From Setoptus koraiensis (Eukaryota > Arthropoda): a stretch of DNA of 64,000 nucleotides. Position 1 is the first letter of the stretch. The number at the start of each line of letters is the position of its first letter. A program made the position numbers and the translations under genes. The notes beneath the pieces are model-generated. The model was not told the origin of the DNA. It saw only the letters and a program-made list of their open reading frames with translations, and searched no databases. The stretch lies in assembly GCA_048013815.1 (NCBI GenBank), contig CM106585.1, positions 19,902,001-19,966,000 on the forward strand. The letters are read 5' to 3'. Positions 35,596 through 48,070 of this stretch are shown here, piece after piece.

Positions 35596-36390
35596 TCATT
35601 GCGGGCAATAAACCGACGCACAATGGGCGCCAGCGAAAGCAAAAAACTCACAGGTCAGCCTCCGATGCGAGCTTTCGGACAGATTTTTCGGACAATTGCG
35701 ACTCGCAGCAACCCTTTGAGTGGGAATCACGACCGAGGGGGGCTCGCGTCCGGCGCAGCGCTCGCTCCGACGGGCAAAAAAAAGCAGAGAGTGGCAAACT
35801 AATGAGTCGCGCTCAGCTAATTGAAGCCGGCCGAGACCTAGCTTCAGTCGACAACATCGAGCGACAATTGTTGTTCGGGCGACACGGGCCGAACTGAACT
35901 CGTTTGCACACAAATGCAGCGGTTTTATTTGGGGCCGAGTTTTTTAGCCGAAATAATAAATAATTGCAAGTGGCGAAGCGTTTGCAGCGGGCACGACCAG
36001 TGGTCATATAACTCTCACTCTCGCGTTGTCTGATTCAATTTATAATGAGCACCTGAGCACCCGATTGTCGGGCGCTAATTGGCATCGGCGGCCGGCTGCG
36101 GGCTTGCTCTTTGCAATTGGCTGCTCGGGTCGGTTACAAGCGGGCGGCCGGTGTGACCGGTTAATGCTGTTTGCGCAGTAAACACTTTACCGGTGTCAAT
36201 GGCGCTAATGAAGCGCCCCGGTCAGCAACAGGCGCGCCGCTTTGACACGGGCCGCTGACGGTCATTTAACGTTGACGCGAGCATTATCGTCCCAACGGGC
36301 GCTGTTGAGTGCCGCTCGGACTGCCGGCCCGATTGTGCGCCAATTACGCGCGGCTGTGCGGCCCCGTTAGGGCCAAGTCGTGCGCGTTGC

Positions 36391-36440
36391 ATTGGTACCC
36401 GATGGCACCCGATGGCTCCCGATCGGCACCCGATTGGCAC
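36391..36440. repeat. 10 bp minisatellite, 4-5 copies
   Basis: Variants of CACCCGATGG spaced exactly 10 bases apart. Confidence 0.7.
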
Positions 36441-37140
36441 AGGTAGCTTTCGGGCCAGTCTGGTGGTGCCAATAATAATATAACCAATGATATGCAAGAT
36501 GCAAACCAACGACGGCCAGCAAAACACGGCCACGACAACTGCCCATAATAATAAACAATGACCAGTGGTCATCGACGCTCATCGACGAGCGGTCGAGAGC
36601 GAGTGGCGAGGTTGTTGACCGCTGGTGCTCGCTTCGGGCCGTTTCCTCTTATCGCCAGCGGCTCCTAGGTTATTTTTTACTTTCTATCACCTTGTGTTGT
36701 TACACATTATGCCACAACCAAACTGACCAATGCCCGACACAGCGCGATAGCGGTGCAAATCTGTTTTATTCAAACTTGTTTTTATTGCAACAGAGATTTC
36801 GACTGGCGCTCTCGTGGTCGAACGGTGCCGTATGGCCGACCGGCCGGCACCGTTATCGGCACCGTTGCGCCCCACTATTGGCGGCCAGTTTTGGCCGGCG
36901 GTATTATCGCATGGTTGCACCATGGCGCACCATTTGGCGACAATTCGTGCCGATCGGCATCCCGTGGCCAAAATAGAAGCAACAATGTCAGCCACTGTGT
37001 ACGCGTGCATCGCGGGCGCCCCCGCAATTGCTCGCGCGCCCCCGTCCATTCGACGACGATGATGATGCCCAAGCGAAGATTACGCACGATCGCCGAAAAC
37101 GGCATGAGCAAACAGGATGCGACAACTGACAAATGACGAA

Positions 37141-37200
37141 CTGATCATAACTGGGCATAACTGGACATAATCGAATGCAACCGAACGCAGCCGAACGTAT
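37141..37200. repeat. Two short 10 bp repeats in a row
   Basis: Three variants of CTGGACATAA followed by three variants of CCGAACGCAG, all in 10-base steps. Confidence 0.6.
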
Positions 37201-37429
37201 AAGTGAACCGGTCAAATCGCACGACACAATCGCGGCAAACTGTTACTCTTGCGCCACGATTTCCAACACCCACACACCGCTGCTCAATGCGGCCACATCT
37301 GACACAACCGATGCCTCAAGTCGGCCGAGTTATTTCGAGCGGTCCCACTTCCTCCCGGTCGTCGGGCCGAACGGGCCCCACTGCGCCGCCTATCGCGAGT
37401 GACTGCGGGCCATTTTCGCTCATTTCGGC

Positions 37430-37545
37430 CCGTTTCGAAAGCATTTCGGTGCGTTTCGGACGCATTTTCGGGCGCATTTCGGCGCATTTCGAACGCATTT
37501 CGGGCGCATTTTCGGGCGCATTTCGGACGCATTTTGGAGCGCATC
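37430..37545. repeat. 11-14 bp degenerate minisatellite
   Basis: Repeated GCATTTCGG(G) units of uneven length, about nine copies. Confidence 0.7.
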
Positions 37546-37918
37546 TCCGAGCAGACTCGGCGGCGATCACTTCGGAGTGCCCATTGTGCCGGCGCCGATG
37601 CCCCCGAACAACGACTTCGGGTCGGCGACCTGACTTGGCAGCTCGAACTGACTCAGTGTCGACACGAGCTTGTTTCTCATGGCGTCGCGTCGTCATGCCA
37701 TCGTCACTATCACTAAACTCGTCCATGCATCCATTGACACTGATAAAGTATCACGAACGAGAAAAACTTGCCAGCTCAATTGTCCAGCTAATACTTTTCT
37801 CTGCCGACCATCCCGATGAACTCGGCCGATGCTCGCTAATTCAGCAGCGACAGCAACAGCAGCAACAACAACAACAACGACAACGAAAACAACATGGCGC
37901 TGTGACAGACCAGTGCTA

Positions 37919-37926
37919 TTACGTAA
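37919..37926. promoter_or_regulatory. TTACGTAA site, leftmost of the cluster
   Basis: Palindromic PAR-bZIP/NFIL3/Giant-type site. The other exact copies start at 39017, 54254, 54993, 58735, 59080, 59089, 59193, 60025, 61982 and 62345. See the findings. Confidence 0.55.
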
Positions 37927-40900
37927 GAGTGGCCACCACCTCCGAAGTGTGTGTGCGTGTGTGTGTGTGTGTGTGTAGAAACCGGTTTTTGCTCATTGTT
38001 GTCTGTGTATCTGACAACACCAAACACTATCTGTCCGGCGCTTGTTTGCGCCTGTCCACTCGTTATGAGCTGGCCTGACTGACACAACATTGCAGAAAAT
38101 TGTTGGGCAGTTTTGTTTGCATTATTTCATATCGCCACCATTTTATTTCCATTTCGAAGCGCCGGCGCGTTCCACGTTGCGCTCGCTTCGCGGCGCACAA
38201 TTCGCGCTCAACAAGCGAATTGTGCCGCCTGCTTACAATCGGCGCTTCCGGCCGCCAGTGTGCGCCTAATGGGCCACTGAGCCGCCCCTCCGCCCGTCGA
38301 TGGTCAGCGTGCGTCTCGTCCTTGAGCAGCGTGGCGAACAATTCGATGCGCGACCTCGCCACTCGGGACGAGTTCACGTTCGAATTCGCGTCGGCGGTTC
38401 GCGTTCGAACTTCGAACGCTCGGCGCGTCATTCGATTCTTCGGGCTTCGGGCTTCGAATTTCGAGCCTCGAGTCTGCGCTTCAAAGTTCGAACTCGCGAA
38501 CTATCCGAGATCGTGGCCAGATGCGCATCGAGACTCGGATTGGCGGTCCGCGAATGTACGATTTCCGCCGATTTTTGCCGATTCGCGCCGATTTTTGCCG
38601 ATTTCCGCGCATAATTGGCGTAGCTCGGAACACCGCGTCCGGCCACCGTGCGAGTCCGACCACTGGACGGCGCCGGAGTTTGCACTTCGAACGCTCTGCT
38701 CGTATTTCGCACACTTTGTTTGTATTGCGAAGGGCGATTTTCGATTTCGGAGCGATTGTGCAATTGCTGCGACGGCCAGCGTGGTCGCAGGCTAACAAAC
38801 GCACACAGCGAAACATTGTGACGAGAGCCGGCCAACAGTGAGCGATAGTGAAAGTTGCTTGCTTGCGCAACCTGCGCTCACCTGTTGCCCGCACTAATAG
38901 TGATGCTGCTGTTGCCCGCACTAATAGTGATGCTGCTGTTGCCGCGATTGTGCAAACTTGTCCGATTGCCAGCACGCTGGTTCGCTGGCAAACAGGACAA
39001 ACACAATAGTCGGTTGTTACGTAACAAGCCGGCGCAGTAGCAGCAGCAGCAGCATGTTGCACTAAAGAGTAAAAAGCGAGCGAACCCTGCGAGGACAACG
39101 AACTTGACCTGAGCGCGGCTCGGTGCGGCGCTTCGCTTGCCCGCGAGTCGGGCGAGCCGGCTCTCGCTTGGGCGGCACGGTGCATGGAATGGCTTCGGCG
39201 TGGTGCATGGAATGGCTTCGCAATGGCGCGCCGAGTGGCTTCGCAAGGTGCCAGTTGGGACAGGCGCCGAAACGAGAGGACGTTTGGCCGGAAAATCTGG
39301 TCGTTGTCGCTTCGCGCATCGGCCAACCCGGGATGCAGTGAGCAACCGATGCAGTGAGCAACCGACAAAGTGGGCAACCGACGGAGTGGGCAACTGATAG
39401 AGTTGCTCACTCTCGCTCGCGAGATCGGGGAGCCGGCAGCAGGCGAGTTGAACAGGTGAAGTCGGCGGAGTTCAAGTTCAGCCAAGACAAGACAATTTGT
39501 TGCAGTGGCTGCGAGTTGTTGTTGTTGTTGCATGATTTCGCATGTCGGAACAGGTAATGGGATGCTGCCGGCGCATTACTATGGCGCGGTAATATGGCCG
39601 CCGCCGCCACACAACGAACAATCCAAACACTTTCTCCAGCAGCAACCAGTTGATTCGAGAGCAGCCCGTCGCTGCTGTTGAGCCGTCGGACAGGTGAACT
39701 CAGGCGCTCAGGTGAACTCTCTCACATTTAGTCTCGTAGGCTGGCTGCATATTGTGCTGCTGCAGCCATTAGACTTTAGAGAAATTGTGTTTATTATTGT
39801 GGGCACGCTGCCTGCGAGCTAGTCGGCGCCGTGTTGTGTCGTCACCGCGGCACTTGTGCACACGAAAACGACCATCATTTGCTTACGTCATCACAAACAC
39901 ACACACACACACAATCGCAACTTTCGCACCAACTCTCGCTGGCCGCCTCACCTGAGCTCACCTGGTCAGTTGCCAATTCTTCAGTGTTCAGAGTTGTCTG
40001 TTGTGCGACTTGTTAATCACACAAGGCGCTCGCGATAAAACTCGCAAAGAATGCTGCTCCGGCTGCCGCCGGCCGCCGACGATGAAAGTGACGCCACCAG
40101 CGCAATTAGAGGGCGCTTGCCGGCCGGCGCGGTCAAGCTGCCGGCCGGGGTCAGTGCTCGATCGGCTTGACTAGCCGTGGCCGGCGATACTGTGGCCATA
40201 CCGTGGCCATACCGTGGCGATACATCAATAGTAACCAATAATGTCGCAGCCATGGGCGAACCGACCGGCGGCCGGCGCCGATCTGGCGGCCGAGGCCGGT
40301 CGCCGGAGCTCGGTTTTGCCCGTCGAGCCCGCTCAATGTCACTCGCGGGCTGAAAACGAAAGCTGCGCGGCTCGGGCTCGACGACCCGGCGCGAGAGTCC
40401 GCGCTGCTGGCGGCGACAGCGAAACAGCCGCCAACGCGGGCAGCCGCGGACGTTTGTTTGCCGGCCGAACAGGGCTCGCTCGCCGGCGTCGTGTGACGGC
40501 GCTGGCCAGTGGTCAGTGAACTCGCGCGACCCGCCGAGCAGTACGCGCCCGAGAGCCGCCCGAGAGCGTTTGCATAATTACGGCGCCACTGGGAGACTTT
40601 CGCGGCTCAGCTTTCGCTGCCCCCGAACTGGCCGCTCTCGCTGAAGTGGCCGCTCTGGGCGCTGTTGTCGGGCGCGGAGGCAGTCGAGATTGGCGAAGAG
40701 CGCCGAATAGCGCTGAATAGTGCCGAGGAACGCCGAGGAACGCGAACGAGATTGTTCTCGCGGCGCTGCCGGCGCGTTCGCGACTGCGACTTGACCGAAC
40801 CCAAATTGCGAAAAAGGGCGAGCAGAAATAGGCGAGAACAGACGCGAGAGAGCGCACACAAGAGGAGCAACATGAGACAACAGACCGAAGCGAAGAACAG

Positions 40901-41396
40901 AAGCGAAGAATCCGAGATGCCGAAGAAGCGAAGATTCGGAGCGGCCGAAGAGGCGAAACCGAAAGTTGACTCTGAACCGCACAAGCCAGTTGCGAGTCGC
41001 TGGTTGCGTGGGCGTTTGCGCGGCCGGCCAACGCTAACGAGCTACAGGTAAGCGCCAGCACTCACTGCATATCTGGCGTTTATCGGCACAATGGCGCTGA
41101 CAACGTGCCACCAGTGGCATATGCTAATGCGTTTGCGCGTGCTGCGACGTGCACTTTTTTGTTTGTGCGTCCACTGCACAACAATGTTTGCTTCGTCAAT
41201 GTGTGTGCGTGTGATCCAAATAACGGTCAGTAAACCCATTTATTGGCTGGGGCCGAGCAGTGGCAGTCGAGTTCTTATGGCTTCTTGCGGGCCAAATGCT
41301 GGCGGCCGTGGCTTGTCGCCGACAACGCGGGCTCGGCTATAAAGTTTATAGTGCAATTTCGCGAGTCACTTTCTTGTGATCGCTTCGAGCGCACCG

Positions 41397-41490
41397 ATGG
41401 AACCGGTCGAACCCATGGAGCCGGCCGAATCGATGGAACCGATCGAACCGATCGAATCGATAGAACTGATCGAGTCGACCGAACGCCGCG
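41397..41490. repeat. 9 bp degenerate minisatellite
   Basis: Variants of CGATCGAAC. They make an open frame of EPIEPIES-type repeats but without supporting gene signals. Confidence 0.65.
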
Positions 41491-41714
41491 AACGCTTCCA
41501 ACGACTCGGACGAATAATTGGAATTGCTGCGTGCTCACACGAGCGCGGCGCAGGAAGAGAGAGAGAGAGCGCCGAGGAGCTAGAGGTCAACGAACTGGCT
41601 GGTTGTTCGCGGGCACGCACTAAATCGCGTGCTGTTCGTGCGAGAGCGCCTTTTGTGCGAGTGGCGTTGTTGCGCACTACAGGCTGTAGTGCTGTAGTCT
41701 ACAGCAGCACCGTT

Positions 41715-41890
41715 GCAGTTTCTTCGGTTTCTGGCCCCCTTCTTGTGCCGACTTTCGTCCTCTCTGGCCCCCTTCTTGTGCCTTCTTTCGTCTTCTCTCG
41801 CCCCCTTCTTGTGCCGACTTTCGTCCTCTCTCGCCCCCTTCTTGTGCCTTCTTTCGTCTTCTCTCGCTCCCCCCCGCTTCTTGTGCCTGC
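41715..41890. repeat. 36 bp minisatellite with 72 bp higher-order order
   Basis: Units start TTCTTGTGCC and alternate between CGACTTTCGTCCTCTCT and TTCTTTCGTCTTCTCT versions, giving an A-B-A-B pattern. Just after the array GGCACAAGAAG is the inverse complement of the unit start. Confidence 0.8.
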
Positions 41891-43456
41891 TTGTGGCACA
41901 AGAAGGGCGAACGAAGACTCTCATTCTTTCGGGTTCTTCGCTGATCCCGTGCGCTCCTCTTGGGCCGATCCCTTCTTTCGCATCGCCCGCATCTCGGCTA
42001 CTGAACGATGTTGCTGTGGCTGTGCCCATTGAGCCATTGAGCTGCCGTATGGGTCTCATGCTCGGCGTGCGATACTGTCCGCCGATAGGTAGCCGCCGAT
42101 CAGCTGACCGTGATCACCATCGACGATGATGACAGGCTGCCCAAGATGATCAGCTGTCAATCGCTAGATGTCACAACGGTTGTTACAACGCTCGCCCGCT
42201 TGGCCACCTTTGCTGACCCAGTTGGGTCATTGAACCATCAATGACGAGCTTGCAGCGCCCCTTGGGGCCAGCACAGGTATCTCGTCTGGTCAGCGGCATG
42301 CGGGGCTTCTTCGGGCCCGAGTGGCCGTCGCATGTGGGGCCCCCGGTGAACATGAACTTGAATATGATATTGGCTCGATCATGAATATCGCAGTTGAATT
42401 TTTCGTTTTGTGCACGCTCTTGTGACACTTTGCGTCACTGGTCAGTTGCTTGTCACTGCATGACGCACTCGTTGTTGCATAACGTGCAAACACGCGCACA
42501 ACAGTGACAAGCGGCAACAGTGACAAGCGGCAACAGTTACAACGGACGATCAATCAATCGCAGTAGCGGCAGCACCACGTGTTGCATATTTGCAACATTG
42601 TATTGTAGCGCGATGGACATTTCATCATCAACTAGCAGCGATTGCATCATTTATTTATATAATCATAATATCGTTATGTTGTATAATGTTATCCAAATTG
42701 ACAGTCATCGGCGAGTGGCATGTTTACACTGGCTGCTGTTTCACAATCTGCGCAACAATCTGCAACAAAGTATATTAAATCGGATCACGTTTGCCGAAGC
42801 GATATTTTCGAGCATGCATTATGTAAGACTTATATCATACTCTATTTTACTTTTTTTTATATTAAGTTATATGCTGAGAATAATAGAATTTAACATAATA
42901 ATATCATCATGTTGAAAAATGAAATGTTGCCCGAAACGAAACGCAGTTTTCAAATATGAGACGGCGAAGCCAGGCAACTGTCGCCAATTGTATCTGGCGG
43001 CATCGGTGCAAGGTAACGAGAGCACTTGAACTCGACGAGAAGCCCAATCCATCCATCATGTTATGTTGTGCAACATCATTATTGTCCATGGGTAACTTTG
43101 CAGTTTGCAACAATTATCATCGTTCACGATAATCATTCATGACAATCATTTATGATGATCGAGATGATATCGCAAGACATGTGCGCTCTTGTGATCATCT
43201 TTGAATGATCTGAATGATAAAATTGACCTTTGAATGGTGATCGCTGGCATCGACTGGCATTTGGGCCCCATCTGACCATTGAGAGGCCATTCGGAGGGGC
43301 CCAAATGGCAGCGTTTGTAACATTTGTCATCGCGCTCGTGGCGCCACCACTTACGGCTGACCGTTCGCGGCAGCTCGCTCTTTGCTGAGGAGTCTTTGGC
43401 GCTTATTTTCTAAGCTCTATTTTCTAAGACTGGAATTATTCAGTCACATTTGATCG

Positions 43457-43604
43457 GGCGAGCCCCACTTAATCGCTCAACCAATTAGCTTGCTCGTGAT
43501 TAAATCGCTTAATCAATTAACTCGACTGTGATTATATCATTGAATTAATAAACTCGCTTGTGATTAGATAATTGAATCAATTAACTCGCTTGTGTTTGAA
43601 TCGG
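43457..43604. repeat. 32 bp AT-rich tandem repeat, 4-5 copies
   Basis: Units begin at 43489, 43521, 43553 and 43585 with CTCGCTTGTGATTA and end AATCAATTAA; an older copy lies to the left. Each unit carries homeodomain-like cores (AATCAATTAA). Confidence 0.75.
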
Positions 43605-45055
43605 CCAATCAGGGGAGCCAATTTCAATGGAGGAGCCTCTATGGAGAGGACGAGATCGCCTCGGATTGTAACTGCGGCGGCTCGGTGACATTTCGTCACA
43701 GTTACCGACAAGTTGCGAGTGGACAAGCGCGACAAGCGAAAGTTGGCCAGACGAGGTCACGGTCAATGTCATCGGTTACTTTCTCTCGTGCGATTGATTG
43801 CGATTGTTAATTGTGATTAATTGAGTGACATGCTTATTAACAAACTTTCTGATGACTTTCTCTCTCGTTTGTCTGTTGGCCATTGTTGCAATTAGCCAAT
43901 GTTTGCGCATTGAATCAACACATGACAAACAACAAACAAATGGTGACGCGAAACACGTAGGCAGCGATATCTATAATATATACAAATATAAATTGCAACA
44001 ATATTGTTGTATCATGCTACTCATATATCTATACATATAACTGATCAAATATGGTCGTATAGATATGATTGTATCTTGCAAACAGCAATCGTCCAATTGC
44101 CAATCAACAAGTGCCAATGTTTATTTATATATTGTTTGTGTCCAATTGACTGCTGCTGCTGCCGCCGAACAATTAGTCACAACGATTATTTACTGCGATT
44201 AGACGTCTCGAGATTATTATCTGGTCGAAGCGTCAACATTTTCACACATCGATGCACGATTTACAGATTGCGCTTGCAGATTCAATTGTGCTCATTTGCA
44301 TTCGACGCTCATTGTGTCCGATTGTGTATGAAACGGCCAGGTCACGTAGATAGATTTTGGTCGAGTATTAATTAACCAAATCAATTCTAAACTAAACAAA
44401 CTACGTTTGCATGTTTGGCCGTCGCCGTCGCTGTCGCTGTGACGAAACGAGAAACAGACAGAGCAGATTTGTTCAATGAGCGAAATGAAATTGCTTCTCC
44501 ACTTTGTCGGGCACCGGTCAACGAGTTAATTGGCTCACTTTCATTGGGTTTGCATTGACAAAGTGGCACTTGTTTTTATCGGTGCCACTGGTCGCCAACG
44601 GTGTTAATTGGCCGCCGACACTGGACACTGTGTGCTGTTGATTGTGATTCTGATTGTGGCCACTTACTTGCAATTAACAACATTTATTCGGACCACCAGC
44701 GCGCTGCGTTTTCTGTTTGCGACCATAGTTGTCGACCCGAAAAACACACCAAACTCACTATTCGCCAGAAAACCTTGACAAGACAAAAGCCGAATATCTC
44801 CCGTTTGGCCCGCAACCCGATTGCCCCGAAACAAGACGAACAGACTGTATCTGGCTGGTCGTCACCTAGGTGCCAGTTGGACAGCACGTCGTTGTAAATT
44901 GTCAAATTGTCACAAATTGTGCACAGATTTTCAGTTGTGCACTCTCACAACTTGTCAGTGGGCAGCGGACAGTGTTTGTTTTACAGCCAGTCATTTGGCG
45001 CCTGCGCCCCGAACAAATAACCAGCCATCCGGAACTTGCTCACCTGTGCGCCGCG

Positions 45056-45112
45056 TTTTTTAGAAAAAAAAACGCGTTTTATAGAAAAAAAAACGCGTTT
45101 TATGGAAAAAAA
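45056..45112. repeat. 24 bp tandem repeat, 2.5 copies
   Basis: Unit AACGCGTTTTATAGAAAAAA, centred on the palindrome AACGCGTT with A-runs between, near-perfect copies. Confidence 0.8.
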
Positions 45113-45418
45113 AAATTGCGCCCCCTCCAATTCGACACCGGCTCGTTTGACAGCAAAGTGACAGCAGTGACGGCCGATCGAAGCCACAGTGACACCGGTT
45201 ACCTGTTGCGCCCGAGCGGCCCAAATTGGTTTTTTGGCAGCGATTCGCCGGTTTCGGGTTGACAATTTGCTGTTTTCGCTTTTTTATTGCCTGCCTGTTT
45301 GTTGTTGGGCGCGCTCATTTTTTAGCGCCGACGCCGCTTCTATTCCATTTATTGGTCGCGATCTATTTTTGGCCGAATGCACCGAGTGGGCGCGCTGCCA
45401 ATTTGCAATCTGATCCGG

Positions 45419-45493
45419 ACTGATGATTCGGCAATTGATCCGAACTGAAGATTCGGCAATTGGTCTGGACTGAGGATTCGGCAATTGATCGGA
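45419..45493. repeat. 25 bp tandem repeat, 3 copies
   Basis: Units start ACTGAAGATTCGGCAATTG at 45419, 45444 and 45469. Related AATTGATCC words continue to 45540. Confidence 0.75.
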
Positions 45494-45940
45494 TTTGACA
45501 ATTGATCCAATATCCAACCAATTTGGCAATCGATCCAATTAAGCGGGCCGCAACCGCGGCACGGGTCGGGCCAAACGGGTTAGCGGTCGCACAATTGTGA
45601 CACTGGTGGAGCACTCGTAATTTAACCGTTCGCAAATAGGCGCAACTGGAGCGGAGGTGCGCCCATTCGCAGCCTATTTTTAGCCCGTTTTCGTGCGCCA
45701 GTTGAACGTTTTTCGGGCCCGATTTGGACCAATTTTCGTGCTAAAAAAGTTGAAAAGTCAAAAAACGGGCCTGAGCAAACACGAGGCCTCTGTCTCCTTT
45801 TGATCAGTTCAATCCAGCTCGCCGTCGGACTCGATCCGACGGATCGTGTCAGCTGACCGTTGCGATTACTGCAACGGGACAGATGACAACTGGCTGCAAA
45901 ATGCTCGCACAATACTTTCGCTGCGGGGTCGCGAACGGCC

Positions 45941-46060
45941 AGCGTTCCGAAATGCTTCGAAATGCTCCGAAATGCACCGAAATGCACCGAAATGCACCGA
46001 AATGCACCGAAATGCTCCGAAATGTTCCGAAATGTTCCGAAATGGCCCGAAATGCACCGA
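45941..46060. repeat. 10 bp minisatellite, 12 copies
   Basis: Unit AATGCACCGA and single-base variants, each exactly 10 bases long with no slippage. It reads in three frames as an apparent 10-residue peptide repeat. Confidence 0.9.
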
Positions 46061-46484
46061 AGCTGGCGCGAGTCGGCCGATTTCGGTCAAATTTGCCGTC
46101 AAAATGGCATGTTTTGCCGGTGCATGGCGGCGTATTGGCGCTGCATTGGATCGGATTGGCGAGTGGGCAAACATGACCGAAACGAGCCTCGGACCGTAAT
46201 CCAAAGCAAACACTTCGCGCCGGCCGGTGCTTGTCGGGTTAAGTGGCCATTGTGTGGCCGCTGTGGCCGAGGTGTCTGGCGAGCACGGTGCAACCAATCA
46301 ATCAGTGCTCATTATTGTCGCCATTTCGGCCCAATCGTTTGCCATGCGAAGCCAATAATAGAAGATGCCAACAGAGACAACCTAATGAATGTCGCCACTC
46401 AGCGCCGAAAACTGGTTTCGGTCAATGTGCTCCAATTGTCAATTGATCCAATTGTCGATTGATCCAATTGCAACGCGGCCAGCC

Positions 46485-46562
46485 GACACTGGTGGATACA
46501 AGATATCGTCGACACTGGTGGACACAAGATATCGGCGACAATGATGGATGCAGGGTATCGCC
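46485..46562. repeat. 26 bp tandem repeat, 3 copies
   Basis: Units start GACACTGGTGGA at 46485, 46511 and 46537 and contain AAGATATCG. Confidence 0.75.
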
Positions 46563-47237
46563 GAGCTGCGCCGATCCATCATTTCCAGTTCCATTTTTTC
46601 GCATTTATTCGCGTTTGTCGCCCCCGAGTTGTTGCCGAAATCCGTTGCCGAAAACGGCCGACCAAAAGGTGACAGCCAGCGAAAGTCGATCTCCGTTTAA
46701 CCGTAAACGATGCGGATTCCCGCGAACGATGCGGATTCCCGTAGACGGAGCAGATTCCCGAAAATGGTTAATCCTTTGCGGGCTCTTGCAGCGACGCGAC
46801 TCGGCATTGGATGGGGGCGGAAAGAGCCTCGATTCAGCCGGTCGCACCCTTTTATGTCGATCGGGGCGCACACTTTCGCCTGGCGTCGGACAACTGCGGA
46901 CTTTCGGACGACTTCGGGCAGTGCATGCGGGTACCGGCTGTGTCTGCGTGGCGCGTAGTGCGTGTCGGGCCGGATAATGATGAGCGGAGATAATGTAATA
47001 GAAAGTATCGGTTGTTCGCTCGTTCGGTCATTGTTCGGGTCGGCTTCGAATCGGACGGTTTCCGTGCCATTGTCTTTTGGTGCTCTCTTGCGCCGATTCG
47101 GCGCACAGTGGCCAGTAGATAGTGGCCAGCAACACCTGAGAGGGGGCAGCTGAATCGGGAGATAGCGACGCATCGATCAATCGATCGATTGTTTCGCCCA
47201 CGCTGACAACTCGCGTTGGACGTGCAACATCGATCGA

Positions 47238-47310
47238 TCGTGACAACAACGACAACAACGACAACAACGACAACAACGACAACAACGACAACAACGACAG
47301 CAGCGACAAT
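47238..47310. repeat. 9 bp ACAACGACA repeat
   Basis: About eight uniform copies of CAACAACGA. Similar AAC/GAC tracts recur through the block. Confidence 0.85.
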
Positions 47311-48000
47311 GTTGACAATGGCGAAACACGTTGTTTTACATTGATTTAATGGCGACACTTGGCCGGCAGCGAGAGACAGCACGCACAGCGCAGCACTGCA
47401 CTGCAGCCAGCGTTGCAGCATTTGAGTGACCGGAAGTGAGCGGCATTGAGCGGGCGCTCGAGTGTCGCTGGCGTCTTAGCAACTGTCGCAATTGTCCGCT
47501 GGCGGTCACTGTCGCAATTGTCCGCTGTCGGCCACTGGGGCCGGCACTTTCTTCGCAACTACTGCTCAAACTTGGAAACTTTTGTGCCGATATCGGCCAA
47601 CGGACACAAATCAGCTGATGAGTACAAATTTACGCCAGTGTCACTCTTTGCCGGAACAAGAGCGGCTGCTGTCGCTCGTCTAACGGAGGTTGTTGCACCG
47701 GTAGTTGTGGGTGGCGCGGCGCGCAGCGTGATACAATCGCGCGCTGACCAGTGCAAATTGTTGACCGATGCAAATTGTCGGCCGGCGCAAATTGTTGGCC
47801 GTTGATCGCATGCGATTGTGCGTGATTTTATTTGATTAGATGCGCGCCGGCAGCGCTGGCCAACAACGAGATAACACTAAAATAACACCAGTAATATGAT
47901 AACGCTGCGCCGGTGTCGCCAGCATCACCTAAACCTAAAATAACAATTTCTCTAGCTGTCGCCCCGCGAGCGGCCGGCGAATTTCGGCCGCCAGCACGGC

Positions 48001-48070
48001 CGAAACTGGCCGAAATCGAGCAAAATCGGCCAAAATCGGCCAAAAACGGGCCGAAATGGGCCGAAAGGCA
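48001..48070. repeat. 10 bp degenerate minisatellite, 7 copies
   Basis: Variants of CAAAATCGGC in exact 10-base steps. Confidence 0.7.

Larger units (their letters stand above)
33841..45000. other. GC-richer gene-free block, part 1
   Basis: 11 kb with no gene I can support. Long frames occur on both strands at the same positions (34.3-34.9, 36.7-37.1, 38.1-39.5, 40.5-41.0 kb) as expected from composition alone. It holds many minisatellites, two TTACGTAA sites (37919, 39017) and several ACAGGTGA-type sites (38879, 39452, 39690). An AT-rich island lies at 42.55-44.1 kb, including a 32 bp tandem repeat. Confidence 0.45.

Noticed and set aside
36222-36572. 116-codon minus frame with a hydrophobic start
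   Set aside because: Overlaps a 10 bp minisatellite and becomes Arg/Pro-rich; hydrophobicity at the start alone is not enough.
38100-39533. Long frames on both strands, up to 350 codons
   Set aside because: Composition-driven, with Ser/Arg/Ala-rich text and minisatellite segments; no recognisable domain.
40665-41051. Basic 128-codon frame ending at a donor-like CTACAG/GTAAGC
   Set aside because: Could be a first exon, but I found no matching downstream exon or domain, and the text is Arg/Glu-rich from composition.
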